A stretch of 64,000 nucleotides of DNA. It comes from Oenanthe sinensis (taxonomy: Eukaryota > Streptophyta > Magnoliopsida > Apiales > Apiaceae). Every line of letters begins with the position of its first letter. Position 1 is the first letter of the stretch. The position numbers and the translations under genes are program-made. The DNA lies in contig CM053809.1 of NCBI GenBank assembly GCA_028671895.1, positions 30,479,501 to 30,543,500 of the forward strand, written 5' to 3'. Shown piece by piece: positions 61,552 through 64,000 of this stretch. The notes under the pieces were generated by a model, which worked only from the letters and a program-made list of their open reading frames with translations, was not told the origin of the DNA and did not search any database.

Positions 61552-62126
61552 GAAATGGGAAATGTGGGGAAATGCAAAATGTTAGATGAAGCAGAGCTCT
61601 AAGAGAATGTCAAAGTCGGCTTTAGTTTACCGTTTTTAGCCTAAATTATCTGCAGCTTATACATAACATATTCAGTAAGATTTAGTGCTTGAGCTGTAAC
61701 ATTTTTTAATGTAGTTAGTTGAGTATGGTATAGAAGTTCTACATTTCTTTTTGCTAAACAATCTAGTTATTTTACTTGATCTTCGAAAGTGAAAATTGTC
61801 GACTCACATCATCCTCCCCTCCGTGAATTTCATCCATGATATATGTAATAAAACATAAACGACATGAAGACGATGGTGAACAAGATCATCCATACAAATT
61901 GAGTAACATGTTTTCATTTTGGTGATTCATTTCATTTATTCGTCAATTCTCGTGTCTCCAGGTAAGTCCCATGTGAAGAAAACCACGGGCTCGGGTATTT
62001 TCCTCAATTTCACAAGTTATGTGATCAAACGTATATTTGTTTCAAAATTTTATCATGTTTTTTTATGTATTTGATGCAAATATTGTGTTTATACATATAT
62101 CTATCACTCACTAATTTGTAATGCAC

Positions 62127-62285
62127 TAAGCCGGGGGTCTTCACGGAAACAGCCTCCCGGTAGGGGCATGATCTGCGTACATCTTACCCTTCGGGGCAAG
62201 GGGCATGATCTGCGTACATCTTACCCTTCTTTCCCTGCTCGAAGCGGGATATACCGGATATGCTATGATTATGATGATGATATAT
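62127..62285 (+). mobile_element. Au-like SINE with internal duplication
   Basis: The order AAGCCGGGGGTCTTCACGGA, AACAGCCTCCCGGTAGGGGC, ATGATCTGCGTACATCTTAC and CCCTTC, then GGGATATACCGGATATG and an ATGATGATG tail, is that of the Au-type plant SINE (…GGTCTATCGGAAACA…GGGTAAGGTCTGCGTACA…TGTGGGATTACACTGGG…TTG repeats). The segment GGGGCATGATCTGCGTACAT with CTTACCCTT occurs twice in a row, about 37 bases apart. The 5' pol III boxes are not clear. Confidence 0.7.
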
Positions 62286-62423
62286 GTAATATGTTTGAAC
62301 TCGAGGCTATATTGATTTCCTCCAGATCATATGACATAAGTTGAGAACCATATCCCTGTCTCAGCACCACCTCTTTCGTCAGCAAACAGAGTGTTGCCCA
62401 CCTCCATTCTCAAGCTCAGGCTG

Positions 62424-62699
62424 TTATAAGCAGCAGCCTACCATACTAGTATCAACATGAGCCCCATTATCAACCATTTCACCTTCCTCCAGAGAATCTG
62501 CAGAGCATTGTTCCTGAGTACGGCCACCATGAGTCATAACATCTTTGCCGGCGGCATCTAATGAATGTTGGCAAGTAGAAAAATCTACGGATAAGAGATT
62601 AAACAAGGTTAGGGGTGTGGAGTTTTGGGTGGTATTAACAGACTCATTAGCAATCTTAAAGAGATGCTGCACGCGACAATTAGCCAAATGTGTCAACAA
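62424..62699 (-). other. unassigned open frame of 91 codons
   Basis: Base composition (about 45% GC) is higher than in the surroundings, and the frame is open over 91 codons on the minus strand, with a fairly protein-like mix of residues (for example SLEEGEMVDNGAHVDTSMVG). I do not recognise a family. It may be a fragment of a retroelement or of a captured gene. Confidence 0.25.
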
Positions 62700-62759
62700 C
62701 TTGGACCATAAGAACTGGTGGTTTACTAAAGCAAACTAGAGGTTCCAATTCAAAGTCTC

Positions 62760-64000
62760 AAACTGGTTGCTAATATGAATTAATGTGTCATATTCTGATT
62801 GTTCGTAATTCAATTAAAAATAATGAATCTCCTATATTTAGGTCAATATCACCAATTAAAATATCATCTTATCAACTCGCATATATATTATCAAAAAAAA
62901 CTATATTATTTGAAAACAATATTTAGTACCGGTTTGGTACTACTTCACTGAGGCTCTATATTCATAAAAAGAAATTATATATTAGTGCAACTCAACTTCA
63001 AACCACTGTATTATATATTAAAATCGAACAAATAATTGTTTTTTTTAAATAAATTTTCAAAAGAATCATATTATTTATAAATATATTGAAATCTATTTCT
63101 AAAAATATTAATAAAAAAAAAATATCACAGTTTACATATTTTTATAAATGATCGCACCCAGATACAACTTGTGTTGTGTTGATCAATAATTCAGTAAAAA
63201 AATCGTTAAAAAACTGATATTGGTAATTACCTTACCTCCTTATACATATGAGGTTGAGATTAGAATACATACGTATATCGACAGGCACATGATAATAATA
63301 CATCGACTGTAGGTTTGCGATTATATCAACTGTTTAATTAGCAGGTACCCCTAATTTTACAGTTAAATGTATTTGCTTAATTGAATTAATTATGCTAGTT
63401 TTGTTCTTTAAATTTACATTTGTTATCGTATGTATTTTGCTTCTGGTTTAGAAAATTAAAATTATAGCTGATATACATGATTATGGTGCTGCAGTTGAGG
63501 TTTCTATTCTAGGGCAAAAGTTGGTTATAGTCACACCAGCCGTGTGTGTATAGGGCCATATAGGCCAGTCATACATATTAGATGGAGTCCTGTTGTGTTG
63601 TGTTGTGTTATTTTCGGGGGTTTTCAGTAATCATTTCCGTTATCGAATTGATTTTTTAGGTGGTGTCTGACATTGTCATCCCTAGTTTTATCCAGCTTAC
63701 TATAACACGAGTTTGTGTTTAATAAGTATTTGATTTAGGGTCATAAACGTGCAGGATATTAGTTGGATAAATGATCCTTTATTCTCCGCCTCTACATTCT
63801 GTTTCTTGGAGGCCTTTTGGTTGGGGTAAGTAAGTCTCTGGACTTCTTTTTTATTTGTATATTGTATGTTTACAATCATTTCAGAATATTAGTGTAATGG
63901 GAATTTGAAATATAAGTTGTCCTTCAATATTATGGATCCCAGACGAGCCATCTCTAAAAGCGCTTACCAACATTGGTAGAGGCCAACTCATGCTCCAGCT
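62760..64000. other. right-edge spacer
   Basis: AT-rich DNA without a recognised gene. From about 63480 the composition becomes less AT-rich, and GGTAAGT appears at 63825, so a leader exon of a gene beyond the window is possible but not shown. Confidence 0.35.

Overview
The window is nuclear DNA of a flowering plant, most likely a eudicot. The genes have many short exons with GT-AG introns, the spacers are very AT-rich, and the repeats are plant types (Stowaway MITEs, an Au-like SINE, a solo-LTR-like block). The proteins are plant families: plastid RNA factors, an RLCK-VII kinase and a plant GDSL lipase. An asterid is a guess I cannot prove from sequence alone.

Layout, left to right. 601-3899 (-): a 7-exon ALKBH6-type 2-oxoglutarate/Fe(II) oxygenase with an unrelated gene fragment in one intron. 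3900-9902: gene-poor, repeat-rich spacer. 9903-14798 (+): a 6-exon receptor-like cytoplasmic kinase of subfamily VII. 15619-17709 (+): a 5-exon secreted GDSL esterase/lipase with a polyglutamine tract. 18871-30176 (-): a 16-exon kelch-repeat protein whose introns carry several transposons. 31440-34652 (-): a 9-exon plastid RNA-editing factor of ORRM1 type. 35887-37708 (+): an intronless PPR-DYW editing factor broken by a frameshift. 38055-48957 (+): a 10-exon RRM+PPR protein of PPR4 type (plastid rps12 trans-splicing). 50015-55010 (+): an 8-exon Nudix hydrolase with an abnormal splice acceptor just before the Nudix box. 57094-59148 (+): an intronless PPR-SMR protein of SVR7 type. 59149-64000: spacer with a SINE and repeats.

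Exon borders were read by hand. All seven multi-exon models close in frame, to 259, 387, 409, 497, 395, 938 and 283 residues; the last requires one non-canonical acceptor. Four neighbouring genes (ORRM1-like, PPR-DYW, PPR4, SVR7-like) act or would act on organellar RNA. They are separate transcription units, and I see no sign that they form one functional system.

I found no clearly undescribed biological system. The most useful leads are the two possibly broken genes (the PPR-DYW frameshift and the Nudix splice acceptor), the gene fragment inside the ALKBH6 intron, the exon-level duplication in the ORRM1-like gene, and several well-delimited nested MITEs and recent tandem duplications inside introns.
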